DNA of 64,000 nucleotides, from assembly GCF_035917675.1 (NCBI RefSeq), contig NZ_CP109104.1, positions 7,006,001 through 7,070,000 on the forward strand. The letters are read 5' to 3'. Made by a program: the position numbers and the translations under genes. How positions within the stretch are numbered: position 1 is the stretch's first letter; each line of letters opens with the position of its first letter. Shown here piece by piece: positions 19,516-27,529 of the stretch. This DNA comes from Streptomyces sp. NBC_01775. GTDB lineage: Bacteria; Actinomycetota; Actinomycetes; Streptomycetales; Streptomycetaceae. The notes beneath the pieces are model-generated. The model was not told the DNA's origin. It was given only the letters and a program-made list of their open reading frames with translations, and ran no database searches.

Positions 19516-20457
19516 GTGAGCACGCTTCCTGAGACCCGCACCCTGCCCGTACCGGACGGCCTTGAAGGCGAGCGCGTCGATGCCGCGCTCGCCCGCATGT
19601 TCGGTTTCTCGCGTACCAAAGCGGCCGAGCTGGCCTCCGGCGGGAAGGTGTCGCTGGACGGAGAGCCCGCGGGCAAGTCCGACCGGGTCCAGGGCGGTGC
19701 GTGGATCGAAGTCGAGATGCCGGGGCAGCCACAGCCCGTACGGATCGTCGCGGAGCCGGTCGAGGGCATGGAGATCGTCCATGACGACAGCGACATCGTG
19801 GTGATCAACAAGCCCGTCGGGGTGGCCGCGCACCCGAGCCCCGGCTGGAGCGGCCCGACCGTCATCGGCGGGCTGGCCGCGGCCGGGTACACCATCGCCA
19901 CCTCGGGCGCCGCCGAGCGCCAGGGCATCGTGCACCGGCTGGATGTGGGCACCTCGGGGCTGATGGTCGTCGCCAAGTCCGAACGGGCCTACACCCTGCT
20001 CAAGCAGCAGTTCCGGGAGCGCACCGTCGACAAGCGCTACCACGCGCTCGTCCAGGGCCACCCCGACCCGCTCAGCGGCACCATCGACGCGCCCATCGGG
20101 CGCCACCCGCAGCACGACTACAAGTGGGCGGTCATCGCCGAGGGCAAGCCGTCGGTGACCCACTACGACCTGATCGAGGCGTTCCGCGCCGCCAGCCTGC
20201 TCGACATCAAGCTGGAGACCGGGCGCACCCACCAGATCCGGGTGCACATGGCCGCGCACCGCCACCCCTGCGCCGGGGACCTCACCTACGGTGCCGACCC
20301 GAAGCTGGCCAAGCGGCTGAAGCTGGAGCGGCAGTGGCTGCACGCCGTACGGCTGGGCTTCGAACATCCGGGCGACGGCGAGTGGGTCGAATACGAGAGC
20401 GCCTACCCGGAGGACCTCCAGCGGGCGCTGGATACGGTGCGTGGGGAGAGCGCCTGA
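19516..20457 (+). CDS. rluD: Large-subunit rRNA pseudouridine synthase, RluD family
   Basis: RluD-type enzymes convert specific 23S rRNA uridines to pseudouridine. I chose the GTG at 19516 (313 residues). An ATG at 19495 sits directly behind AAGGGGG but too close for a normal ribosome-binding distance. An S4 RNA-binding domain covers about residues 14-75 ([22 protein letters not shown]). The catalytic motif HRLDVGTSG is at 140-148 with Asp143 as the nucleophile, and [14 protein letters not shown] and HAVRLGF are the usual later motifs. The location after lspA is conserved in many bacteria, although here the protease gene has been placed between them. Confidence 0.93.
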   Translation: MSTLPETRTLPVPDGLEGERVDAALARMFGFSRTKAAELASGGKVSLDGEPAGKSDRVQGGAWIEVEMPGQPQPVRIVAEPVEGMEIVHDDSDIVVINKPVGVAAHPSPGWSGPTVIGGLAAAGYTIATSGAAERQGIVHRLDVGTSGLMVVAKSERAYTLLKQQFRERTVDKRYHALVQGHPDPLSGTIDAPIGRHPQHDYKWAVIAEGKPSVTHYDLIEAFRAASLLDIKLETGRTHQIRVHMAAHRHPCAGDLTYGADPKLAKRLKLERQWLHAVRLGFEHPGDGEWVEYESAYPEDLQRALDTVRGESA

Positions 20458-20460
20458 TTC

Positions 20461-22083
20461 ATGGACCAGCTCGCACTCTTCTTCGCACTGCTGCTGGCCG
20501 CTGTTCTGATGGTTCCGCTGGGGGACAAGCTCGGGTTGCCCGCGCCCGTGCTGATGACCATCTTCGGCGGGGTCCTGGCGCTGATCCCGTCCATCCCGAA
20601 CGTCTCGCTGCCGCCGGAGTTCATCCTGCCGCTGGTGCTGCCGCCGCTGATCTACGCCGCGGCCCAGCGGACGTCCTGGCGGCAGTTCGCGGCGAACAAA
20701 CGGCCGATCTTCCTGATGGCGGTGGCGCTCGTCTTCGTGACGACCGCCGTGGTCGCCGCCGTCGCCAACGCGCTGGTGCCGGGCCTGGGAGTGGCGGGCG
20801 CCGTGGCGCTGGGCGCGCTGGTGGCGCCGCCCGACCCGGTCGCCGCCACCGCCGTCGCGGGCAACGTCGGGCTGCCCCGGCGGCTGGTGTCCGCGCTGGA
20901 GGGCGAGGGCCTGTTCAACGACGTCACCGCGATCACCCTCTACCACGTGGCCATAGCCGCTGCCGTGACCGGGACCTTCTCGCTGCCCCACGCGGCGGGC
21001 GAGCTGGTGTTGTCCGCCGTGGTGGCCGTGGCCGTGGGGCTCGGGCTGGGCTGGGTGGCCAACAAGCTGATGACCTACCTGGGGGACGCCACGCTCCAGA
21101 CCGGCCTGACGCTGCTGGTGCCGTTCGCCTCCTACGTGCTGGCCGAGGAACTGCTGGGCTCCGGCGTCCTGGCCGTACTGACCACCGCGCTCTACCTCGC
21201 CTCCGGGCACGCCGTGGACGCCGACGACGTGCAGGGGCGGCTGGCGGGGCAGACCTTCTGGTCGATCGTGGACACGCTGGTGACCGGGATCGCCTTCGGG
21301 CTGATCGGCCTGGAGCTGCACACCATCTTCGGGACCGTGCGCCACGAGTGGCAGCACCTGCTGCCCGCAGCGCTCGCCGTGGTCGGCGTCGTGGTGATCG
21401 TCCGGCTGCTGTGGCTGCTGCCGACCGCCTGGCTGGCGCAGCGCCTGCACAAGAAGAAGGACCTGGACGAGGACATCCCGCGCAACTGGCGCGAGACGGT
21501 CGTCGTGTGGTGGTCGGGAATGCGCGGGGTGGCCTCGGTCGCGCTGGCGCTCGCCGTGCCGCTGGCGGTGGAGCCCGAGGCCGGCGGCGGTCACTTCCCC
21601 GGCCGTGAGGCGATCATCTTCATTGCCTTCGCCGTGGTGATCGTCACCCTCATCTTCCAGGGACTGACGCTCCCGTGGCTGGTCAAGCGGCTGAACGTCC
21701 AGGTGGACAGCGCCGCCGAGCGGGAGCTGGAGCGGCAGCTGGCCGTACGGGTCGCCAAGGCGGGGCGTCGGCGGCTGAAGGAGATCGAAGAGGTCGAGGA
21801 TCTTCCCGAGGAGGTCTCCGAGGCGCTGCTCCGCAGGACCTGGGACGTCGGAGCACGGATCTCGCCGGACATCGTGAGCGACGAGCGGCGGGCCGCGCAC
21901 AGCCAGCGCGTGGCCCGGCTCCAGAAGATGCGCAGGCTCCAGGGCGAGCTGCTGTCGGCGGCCCGGCACGAGGTGCTGGCGGCCCGGGGCGAGCCGGGCG
22001 TGGACCCCGAAGTGGTGGACCGCGTACTCCACCAGCTCGACCTGCGCAGCTACCCGGTGCCCGAGCCGCCGCAGGTGCGGTGA
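20461..22083 (+). CDS. CPA1-family Na+(K+)/H+ antiporter
   Basis: This 540-residue membrane protein starts three bases after the rluD stop and has about twelve membrane segments in its first 410 residues. The ion-binding signatures of the CPA1/NhaP class are clear: LVAPPDPVAATAVAG and EGEGLFNDVTAITLY, plus WWSGMRGVASVALALAVPL late in the core. The C-terminal 130 residues are hydrophilic and helical (ERELERQLAVRVAKAGRRRL and onward), probably a regulatory cytoplasmic tail. It should exchange monovalent cations for protons and support pH or salt homeostasis. The particular cation cannot be read from the sequence. Close spacing suggests co-transcription with rluD. Confidence 0.93.
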   Translation: MDQLALFFALLLAAVLMVPLGDKLGLPAPVLMTIFGGVLALIPSIPNVSLPPEFILPLVLPPLIYAAAQRTSWRQFAANKRPIFLMAVALVFVTTAVVAAVANALVPGLGVAGAVALGALVAPPDPVAATAVAGNVGLPRRLVSALEGEGLFNDVTAITLYHVAIAAAVTGTFSLPHAAGELVLSAVVAVAVGLGLGWVANKLMTYLGDATLQTGLTLLVPFASYVLAEELLGSGVLAVLTTALYLASGHAVDADDVQGRLAGQTFWSIVDTLVTGIAFGLIGLELHTIFGTVRHEWQHLLPAALAVVGVVVIVRLLWLLPTAWLAQRLHKKKDLDEDIPRNWRETVVVWWSGMRGVASVALALAVPLAVEPEAGGGHFPGREAIIFIAFAVVIVTLIFQGLTLPWLVKRLNVQVDSAAERELERQLAVRVAKAGRRRLKEIEEVEDLPEEVSEALLRRTWDVGARISPDIVSDERRAAHSQRVARLQKMRRLQGELLSAARHEVLAARGEPGVDPEVVDRVLHQLDLRSYPVPEPPQVR

Positions 22084-22219
22084 GCCGGAGCTCTCAGCAG
22101 CTCGCCCGGTGCGGCCTCCTTGCGCTCGCTCCGGGCGGCCTGGTGGCGCTCTGCCCGGGGTGACCTGGCAGCGCTCGGCCCGGGTGACCTGGCAGCTGCC
22201 CTGGAGGGGCCATTCCGGC

Positions 22220-23260
22220 TCAGACCTGCTTTTCCTCCGGCTGGTTGACGCGGATGCGCGGCAGCGCCTCGGGGTGGTGGTGCTTGAGCCAGGTGAACAG
22301 CTGCTCGCGCAGTGCGCACCGCAGGGTCCACAAGTCGTCCGAGGAGCGCGCGGTCACCGCGACGCGTACCTCGATCGTGCTGGGCGTGCTGTCGGTCACC
22401 ACCAGGCTCCAGCTCCGGCCGTCCCACTCGTCGCTGGCCCGCACCAGCTCCTCCGTCTTGGCCCGCAGCTCCTCGACGGGCGCGCAGTGGTCGAGCTGGA
22501 GGAAGACGGTGCCGGTCTGCTGGGGGCCGCCGCGGGACCAGTTCTCGAACGGCTTGCTGGTGAAGTAGGAGACCGGCATGGTGATGCGGCGCTCGTCCCA
22601 GGTGAGCAGGACGAGGTAGGAGACGGTGATCTCGTCCACCGTGCCCGACTCGCCGTCCACCACCACCTCGTCCCCGATGCGCACCATGTCGCCGAAGGCG
22701 ATCGACAGCCCGGCGAACAGGTTGCCCAGCGTGGACTGGGCCGCGATACCGGCGACGATGCCCAGCACACCGGCCGAGGCCAGCATCGAGGTGCCGAACG
22801 TCTTCATGCCGGGGAACTGGAGCAGCACGGCGGAGACCGCGATGACCGTGACCACGGCCGTGACCATCCGCTGGATCAGCGTGAGCTGGGTGCGCACCCG
22901 CCTGCCGCGCGCCGGATCGTGGGTGGAGCCCGCGTAGCGCGAGGCCAGCGTCTCCGTGACGGCCGCGACGAGCCGCAGGATCAGCCAGGCCGAGGCGCAG
23001 ATCAAGATGATCGTCAGCCACAGGTCCACGCCCTTCCTGTGGTCCTTGGCCAGGTGGGTGTGGTCGAAGAAGCCGCTGACCAGCGCGACGAACAGCACGG
23101 CCTGAAGCGGTACGCGACCTCGCCGGAGCAGCTCCCACATCGGGGTCTCGGGGTGCCGGACGTCGAGGCGCACCAGCAGCCGGTCGACGGCCCAGGCGAG
23201 CACGTACGAGATCACGATCGCGCCGCCGAACACGATGACCGGCCGCAGGACGTTCTCCAT
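22220..23260 (-). CDS. Mechanosensitive channel of the MscS family
   Basis: The 346-residue protein has four predicted membrane segments, starting at VIVFGGAIVISYVLAWAVD. The last is the pore-lining MscS helix, with an Ala/Gly pattern in SAGVLGIVAGIAAQSTLGN. A beta domain follows (GDMVRIGDEVVVDGESGTV) and then the mixed C-terminal domain (LLTWDERRITMPVSYFTSK), where MscS relatives carry PN. Such channels release solutes on hypo-osmotic shock. The gene has a GAGGAG ribosome-binding site. It converges with the antiporter gene across 136 bases that hold a short direct repeat, and diverges from the hydrolase gene. Confidence 0.93.
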   Translation of the reverse strand: MENVLRPVIVFGGAIVISYVLAWAVDRLLVRLDVRHPETPMWELLRRGRVPLQAVLFVALVSGFFDHTHLAKDHRKGVDLWLTIILICASAWLILRLVAAVTETLASRYAGSTHDPARGRRVRTQLTLIQRMVTAVVTVIAVSAVLLQFPGMKTFGTSMLASAGVLGIVAGIAAQSTLGNLFAGLSIAFGDMVRIGDEVVVDGESGTVDEITVSYLVLLTWDERRITMPVSYFTSKPFENWSRGGPQQTGTVFLQLDHCAPVEELRAKTEELVRASDEWDGRSWSLVVTDSTPSTIEVRVAVTARSSDDLWTLRCALREQLFTWLKHHHPEALPRIRVNQPEEKQV

Positions 23261-23411
23261 GGTCGTCTCTCTCCTCGGGACTCATCGGGGCTCTCGGGGA
23301 CGGCGACCTCATCAGGGCCGCCCGGGGCCACCGATGACCGTACCTGGCACCATATGGAGGGACCGGCTCCAGGGGACTCGCCAGGGGCTCATTGTGAAGG
23401 ATGTGACATCA

Positions 23412-23990
23412 GTGGCACCGGTAACGATCGTTCTGTTCCACTCCGTGTGCGGACTGACGGCCGATGTACGCTCCGCAGCCGACCGGCTGCGCGAGGGCGG
23501 GCACGAGGTGCACACCCTCGACCTGTTCGACGGGCGCACGGCGGCCTCCGTCGAGGAGGGCATGAAGCTGCGCGAGGAGTTCGACCGCGACGAGGTGCTG
23601 CGGCGCGCGATCGCCGCGGCGGCGCCGCTCTCCGAGCGCGGGCTGGTCTACGCGGGCTTCTCCTTCGGCGCGGCCGTCGCGCAGAACCTCGCGCTGGCGG
23701 ACGCGAAGGCACGGGGTCTGCTGCTGTTCTCCGGCACCTCCGACATCGCCGAAGACGCCGCCGTGGACGAGCTGCCGGTCCAGCTGCACGTGGCCGACCC
23801 GGACCCCTTCGAGCCGCACGACTGGCTGACGGCGTGGTACCTGCGCATGGGCCGGGCGGGCGCCGACGCGGAGGTCCACCGCTACCCCGCGGCGGGGCAC
23901 CTCTACACCCACGCCGAGCTGGACGACTACGACGAGGAGGCGGCCGAGCGCACCTGGCAGACCGCGCTGGCCTTCTTGGAGACGCTGTAG
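23412..23990 (+). CDS. Dienelactone-hydrolase-like alpha/beta hydrolase
   Basis: I chose the GTG at 23412 (192 residues), about ten bases after GAAGGA. GTGs at 23403 and 23394 are alternatives, and the longer open frame back to 23235 lacks support. The fold follows the dienelactone hydrolase pattern: a strand VTIVLFHSVCGL, the nucleophile elbow GFSFGA with Ser84 where classical family members have cysteine, an acidic site in HVADPDPF (near residues 129-131), and His163 in PAAGHLYTH. The serine points to a general esterase rather than a true dienelactone enzyme. The substrate is unknown. The coding 3' end begins a small 22-base repeat that continues past the stop. Confidence 0.85.
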   Translation: MAPVTIVLFHSVCGLTADVRSAADRLREGGHEVHTLDLFDGRTAASVEEGMKLREEFDRDEVLRRAIAAAAPLSERGLVYAGFSFGAAVAQNLALADAKARGLLLFSGTSDIAEDAAVDELPVQLHVADPDPFEPHDWLTAWYLRMGRAGADAEVHRYPAAGHLYTHAELDDYDEEAAERTWQTALAFLETL

Positions 23991-24032
23991 GGCGAGTGCT
24001 GTAGGGCGAGCTTGGAGACGTTGCAGGGCGAG
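23975..24032. repeat. Imperfect 22-base direct repeat spanning the hydrolase stop codon
   Basis: The unit CTTGGAGACGCTGTAGGGCGAG (written in part) occurs at 23975-23996, partially at 23999-24010, and again at 24011-24032 with two changes. The first copy contains the hydrolase stop codon, so the repeat has duplicated the end of the gene into the spacer before the kinase gene. Confidence 0.7.
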
Positions 24033-24079
24033 CTTGGCGACGCCGGTGAGGGACCAGGCGCGGAGCCGGTCCGGGGGCC

Positions 24080-25687
24080 TCAGCGCTCGCAGCGGCCGGT
24101 GCCCCGGACCTGGCCCTGGCCCTTGCTCGGGGTGCAGATGAAGTTGCGGTCCGCGGCGGCGTGGCTGACGTAGCGGCCGAAGCACTGGCCGCCGTCGGAC
24201 AGGTCCTTCGTGGCGCACCATTTGGCGGCGGCGTGGCCGTTGGGGAAGCCGTCGGAGGGGCCGGAGCTGTAGAACGTCCAGTATCCGGGCTTCAGCGAGG
24301 CGAACCGGTCGCCGTCGACCCAGCGCACGTCGTCGTTCTCGCGGTTCAGCTCGGCGGCCATATCATCCCGGGCCTTGATGCCCCTCGACTTGGCGATTGA
24401 TCCGAGCTGCGCCACCCAGGCGTTGTTGGGCACGGGGCGATGGCCCCCCGGATTGCCCTTCGTGGGCTGTTTCGGCTCGTTGCCGCTCGTCCGGCCGCCG
24501 TCGGCCGCGTTGTCCGGGCCACCGTTCCCCTTCGCCAGATAGGTGCCGCCTGTGATGAGCAGCGCTGCGGCTACGACGGCGCCCACCACGGTGAGCACCA
24601 TCCGGCGGCGCCGTTTCCTGCCGTCGTTCGGCTGGTGCGGTGCGGGCGGGGTGCCGAACGCGCCCGGAGGCTGCCCGTATCCGCCCGTGGCGGGCCCGGC
24701 CTGAAGGGCCTGGGACCCGGTCAGGGGCTGAAGGGGCTGGGACCCGGCCAGGGTCGCGGGATGGGTCTGCACGGGCGCCTGTACGGCCATCGCCGGCTGC
24801 GTCGGCAGGTGCGGCACGGGCGCCCGGCCCTCCGCGACATCGGCCAGCAACTCCGCGAGCTGCTCGGCGCCGGGCCGGGCCCCGCTGTCCCGTACCAGCA
24901 CGCTCTCCAGCACCGGGCCGAGCGCGCCGCTGCGCACCGGCGGCGGCACCGGGTCGTCCAGTACGGCGGCCAGCGTGGCCAGGGTGTTCGCGCGGCGCAT
25001 CGGGTTGTGCCCCTCGGTGCACACGTACAGCGTCAGCGCCAGTGACCACAGGTCGCTCGACGGGTCGTCGTCGATGCCCCTGATCCGCTCGGGTGCGATG
25101 TACTCGGGGGAGCCCAGGAACTCACCGGTGGCCGTCACGCTCGTCGAGCCCTGGAGCGCGGCGATGCCGAAATCGGTGAGCACCGCAGAACCGTCTTCGC
25201 GCAGCAGTACGTTGCCCGGCTTCACATCGCGGTGCTGGATGCCGGCGGCGTGCGAGGTGCGCAGTGCGGCCAGCACCTCGCGGCCGACCCTGGCCGCCTC
25301 GTGCGGCGCCAGCGGGCCCTCTGCGAGCCGCTGCTCAAGGGAGGGGCCGCGAACCAGCTCCATCACCAGCCACGGATACGGGCCCTCGTCCGCGATCTGA
25401 TAGATCGTCACCACATGGGGGTGGCTGAGCCGGGCCAGCGCGCGGGCCTCGCGCAGCACCCGCTCGCGCCGCGCACGCGCACTCCCGGACGGCTCCCCGC
25501 CCTCGCCCTCGGGCAGCTCCCCGGGTTCGGCGGCGGGGGGACGGACCTCCTTGAGCGCCACCTCGCGGTGCAACGCGCTGTCCCGGGCCCGCCATACGGT
25601 GCCCATCCCACCTGCGCCGAGCCGCTCCAGCAACTCGAAGCGCCCATCGACGATCTGTCCGCGGTATCCATGTGTGCGCCCGGTCAT
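24080..25687 (-). CDS. Membrane-anchored Ser/Thr protein kinase (Hanks type) with a cysteine-bearing external domain
   Basis: This is a eukaryotic-type kinase of 535 residues. The glycine loop GAGGMG is at 24-29, the ATP lysine at Lys46 (VALKEV), HRDVKPGN at 152-159, DFG at 172-174 and APE at 198-200, so all catalytic motifs are present. A Pro/Gln-rich juxtamembrane linker (about 295-355), a basic patch RKRRRR and one membrane segment (about 363-383) follow. The external region of about 150 residues has four cysteines (in KWCA, GQCFG, FICTP and GRCER), suggesting two disulfides. It has no PASTA repeats, so it is not PknB-like. Ligand and targets are unknown. The start lacks a strong ribosome-binding site. 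Confidence 0.93.
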   Translation of the reverse strand: MTGRTHGYRGQIVDGRFELLERLGAGGMGTVWRARDSALHREVALKEVRPPAAEPGELPEGEGGEPSGSARARRERVLREARALARLSHPHVVTIYQIADEGPYPWLVMELVRGPSLEQRLAEGPLAPHEAARVGREVLAALRTSHAAGIQHRDVKPGNVLLREDGSAVLTDFGIAALQGSTSVTATGEFLGSPEYIAPERIRGIDDDPSSDLWSLALTLYVCTEGHNPMRRANTLATLAAVLDDPVPPPVRSGALGPVLESVLVRDSGARPGAEQLAELLADVAEGRAPVPHLPTQPAMAVQAPVQTHPATLAGSQPLQPLTGSQALQAGPATGGYGQPPGAFGTPPAPHQPNDGRKRRRRMVLTVVGAVVAAALLITGGTYLAKGNGGPDNAADGGRTSGNEPKQPTKGNPGGHRPVPNNAWVAQLGSIAKSRGIKARDDMAAELNRENDDVRWVDGDRFASLKPGYWTFYSSGPSDGFPNGHAAAKWCATKDLSDGGQCFGRYVSHAAADRNFICTPSKGQGQVRGTGRCER

Positions 25688-25803
25688 GGGATCAGCCTAC
25701 GGGTGGCCCCGGCGCCCGCCGACAGGCTTCGGGCGGAGAACGCCGACCGGCAGGCCGGAAGAATTCCGGCCTGCCGGTCAGCGGTGCGTCGCGTGCGCCC
25801 CGG

Positions 25804-26565
25804 CTACTGCTTCTTGTCCTTGCCGGCGTCCAGCTTGACGCCCATCTTGTCGAGCTGGCTCGCCAGTTCCTGCGGCTCGGTCTTCTTGCCGTCGATCTTG
25901 ATGGTGGGGGTGCCCTGGATCTCGGCGCCGTTGAAGCTGGCGATCATGTCCTTGGCCCACTTGTTGTACTTCTTGCCCTTGACGGCCTTCTGGAACTTGG
26001 CGTTGTTCTTGAGCGCGTCCACCTCGTCCGCCACCTTGAGCAGGTACTTGTTGTCGGCGAACTTGTCGTCCTGCTCCGGCGGGTGGAACTTCTTGGAGTA
26101 CAGGAGCTTGTGGTATTCGGTGAACGCGTCGACGTTCACGGCCTTGGCGGCCCCCAGCGCGCGGGCCGCGTTCTTGGAGCCCTTGCCGCCCATGTTGTCG
26201 TCGATGATCGAGCCGAGGTGGATGCGCAGCTTGTACTTGCCGTCGTCGGCGCCCTTCTGGAGGGCCGCGCCCATCGTCTGCTCGAACTGCGCGCACGCCG
26301 GGCAGCGCAGGTCCTCGTAGACGTCGATGGTCTTCTTGGCCTTGGCGCCGCCGGTGGTGACGGCCATGTCCTCGCCGCTGGAGTCCTTGTCGTTCATCTT
26401 CGCGACGGCGACCCCGATGCCGCCCACCACCGCGAGCACCGCCACCACGGACACTCCGACGAGGAGTTGCCGCCGGGTGCGCTCCTTCTTGGCCTGCTTC
26501 TCCCGCTCGGCGCGCAGCCGCTCGCGGGCGGCGCGCTTGGCTTCCTGGTTGTTGCGCTTGCTCAT
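25804..26565 (-). CDS. Membrane-anchored DsbA-like thioredoxin-fold protein
   Basis: The 253 residues start with a very basic tail (1-32, KRAARERLRAEREKQAKKER), a membrane anchor (34-55) and then an extracytoplasmic thioredoxin-fold domain. The redox motif CPAC is at 88-91 in VYEDLRCPACAQFE, and the cis-proline loop is in IQGTPTIKIDG. The family (DSBA/Thioredoxin_4) oxidises or isomerises disulfides in exported proteins. It closely resembles a second protein in this window at 63112-63849, with CPAC at the same residue positions. The gene is 43 bases downstream of a membrane-protein gene on the same strand and is probably co-transcribed with it. Confidence 0.92.
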   Translation of the reverse strand: MSKRNNQEAKRAARERLRAEREKQAKKERTRRQLLVGVSVVAVLAVVGGIGVAVAKMNDKDSSGEDMAVTTGGAKAKKTIDVYEDLRCPACAQFEQTMGAALQKGADDGKYKLRIHLGSIIDDNMGGKGSKNAARALGAAKAVNVDAFTEYHKLLYSKKFHPPEQDDKFADNKYLLKVADEVDALKNNAKFQKAVKGKKYNKWAKDMIASFNGAEIQGTPTIKIDGKKTEPQELASQLDKMGVKLDAGKDKKQ

Positions 26566-26608
26566 GACTGTTCTTCTCCGTTGCTGCGTACGCGAATTCG
26601 GACCGTGC

Positions 26609-27307
26609 TCAGACCGCGGGAACGGCGAGCGCGGGCGGACCGCGACGGTGCACGGAGTGCGTCAGCAGCGGCAGCGCGGCGGGTGTGCGCACCGACGGTG
26701 TCCGCGGCGCCGGGGCGGGGCCCGTGGCGCCGGGAGAGGTGTGGCAGACGGCGACCGCCAGCCGCAGCGGGCGGAAGGCCGTGGCCGCGACGGCGCGCAG
26801 CAGCCCGGCCAGCGCGGCCTCGCCGCGCCGCAGCCAGGCGGCGGCCAGCAGCCCCACACAGATGTGCGCGGCCAGCAGCAGCCAGGGCACGGCGGGCGCC
26901 AGCGCGCCGTGCGCGCCCACCGGGAGTGCGCCGGCCTCGCCACCGCGCGCCGCCATCCGGGCCAGCGGGGTGCCGACGCTGCCGCCGCCGCACAGCAGGT
27001 CGAAGCCGACCGAGCGCAGCGGCCCGGCGACGGGGCCTCCGGCGCGGCCGTAACAGGCGTGCTGGCCGGTGGTGAAGACCGTGTCGGCGGCCAGCTCCAG
27101 CGGGATCAGCAGTGAGGCGATCCGGGTGAAGCCGCGCTCCCGGCCCGCCAGCGCGAAGGCCAGCAGGAAGACGCCCGCCGAGATCGCGACGAGGGGCGGC
27201 AGCGGTACGGGCGAGCCGGACAGCAGGACATGAGCGCCGGCGGACAGCGTGACGCAGAGCGCGGTGAAGACCGCCGCCCTCGCTGTCCGTATGCCTGCCG
27301 CTCCCAT
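26609..27307 (-). CDS. Integral membrane protein of unknown function upstream of the DsbA-like gene
   Basis: I do not recognise a named family. The 232-residue protein has about five hydrophobic segments, the clearest being FTALCVTLSAGAHVLL, PLVAISAGVFLLAFALAG and VPWLLLAAHICVGLLAAAWL. The C-terminal 55 residues are Pro/Ala/Arg-rich and likely cytoplasmic. Cysteines occur in QHACYG and DLLCGGG but no CxxC pair is present, so it is not a CcdA or VKOR electron carrier as written. It precedes the DsbA-like gene by 43 bases on the same strand, so a supporting role in envelope thiol chemistry is possible but unproven. Confidence 0.75.
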   Translation of the reverse strand: MGAAGIRTARAAVFTALCVTLSAGAHVLLSGSPVPLPPLVAISAGVFLLAFALAGRERGFTRIASLLIPLELAADTVFTTGQHACYGRAGGPVAGPLRSVGFDLLCGGGSVGTPLARMAARGGEAGALPVGAHGALAPAVPWLLLAAHICVGLLAAAWLRRGEAALAGLLRAVAATAFRPLRLAVAVCHTSPGATGPAPAPRTPSVRTPAALPLLTHSVHRRGPPALAVPAV

Positions 27308-27529
27308 GCCCTGCGTCCCCTAGCCGTGTGATCGAATGCCGGCCGATCGGCCGAGTGCCGCGCCGGGGCGCGTTCGGCCGAGCGGGTCCCGGCGGGCCGG
27401 CCTGCCGGGGCAGTCCTGCCGCATGCCTATCGCGGCCCGAGTCTGCCATGGGTCCGCGTAAGCGGTCCCTAAAGGGCCCGAACTCGTGGGATGGCAGCCC
27501 GTGAATTCTCCCGTACGCCCCGTATTCGG

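Noticed and set aside
22150..22200. Two copies of a GGGTGACCTGGCAGC word after the antiporter gene
   Set aside because: Only two short copies without hairpin or motif; not enough to call a functional element.
26609..27307. VKOR or CcdA partner for the neighbouring DsbA-like protein
   Set aside because: The membrane protein lacks a CxxC pair and the helix pattern of those families.
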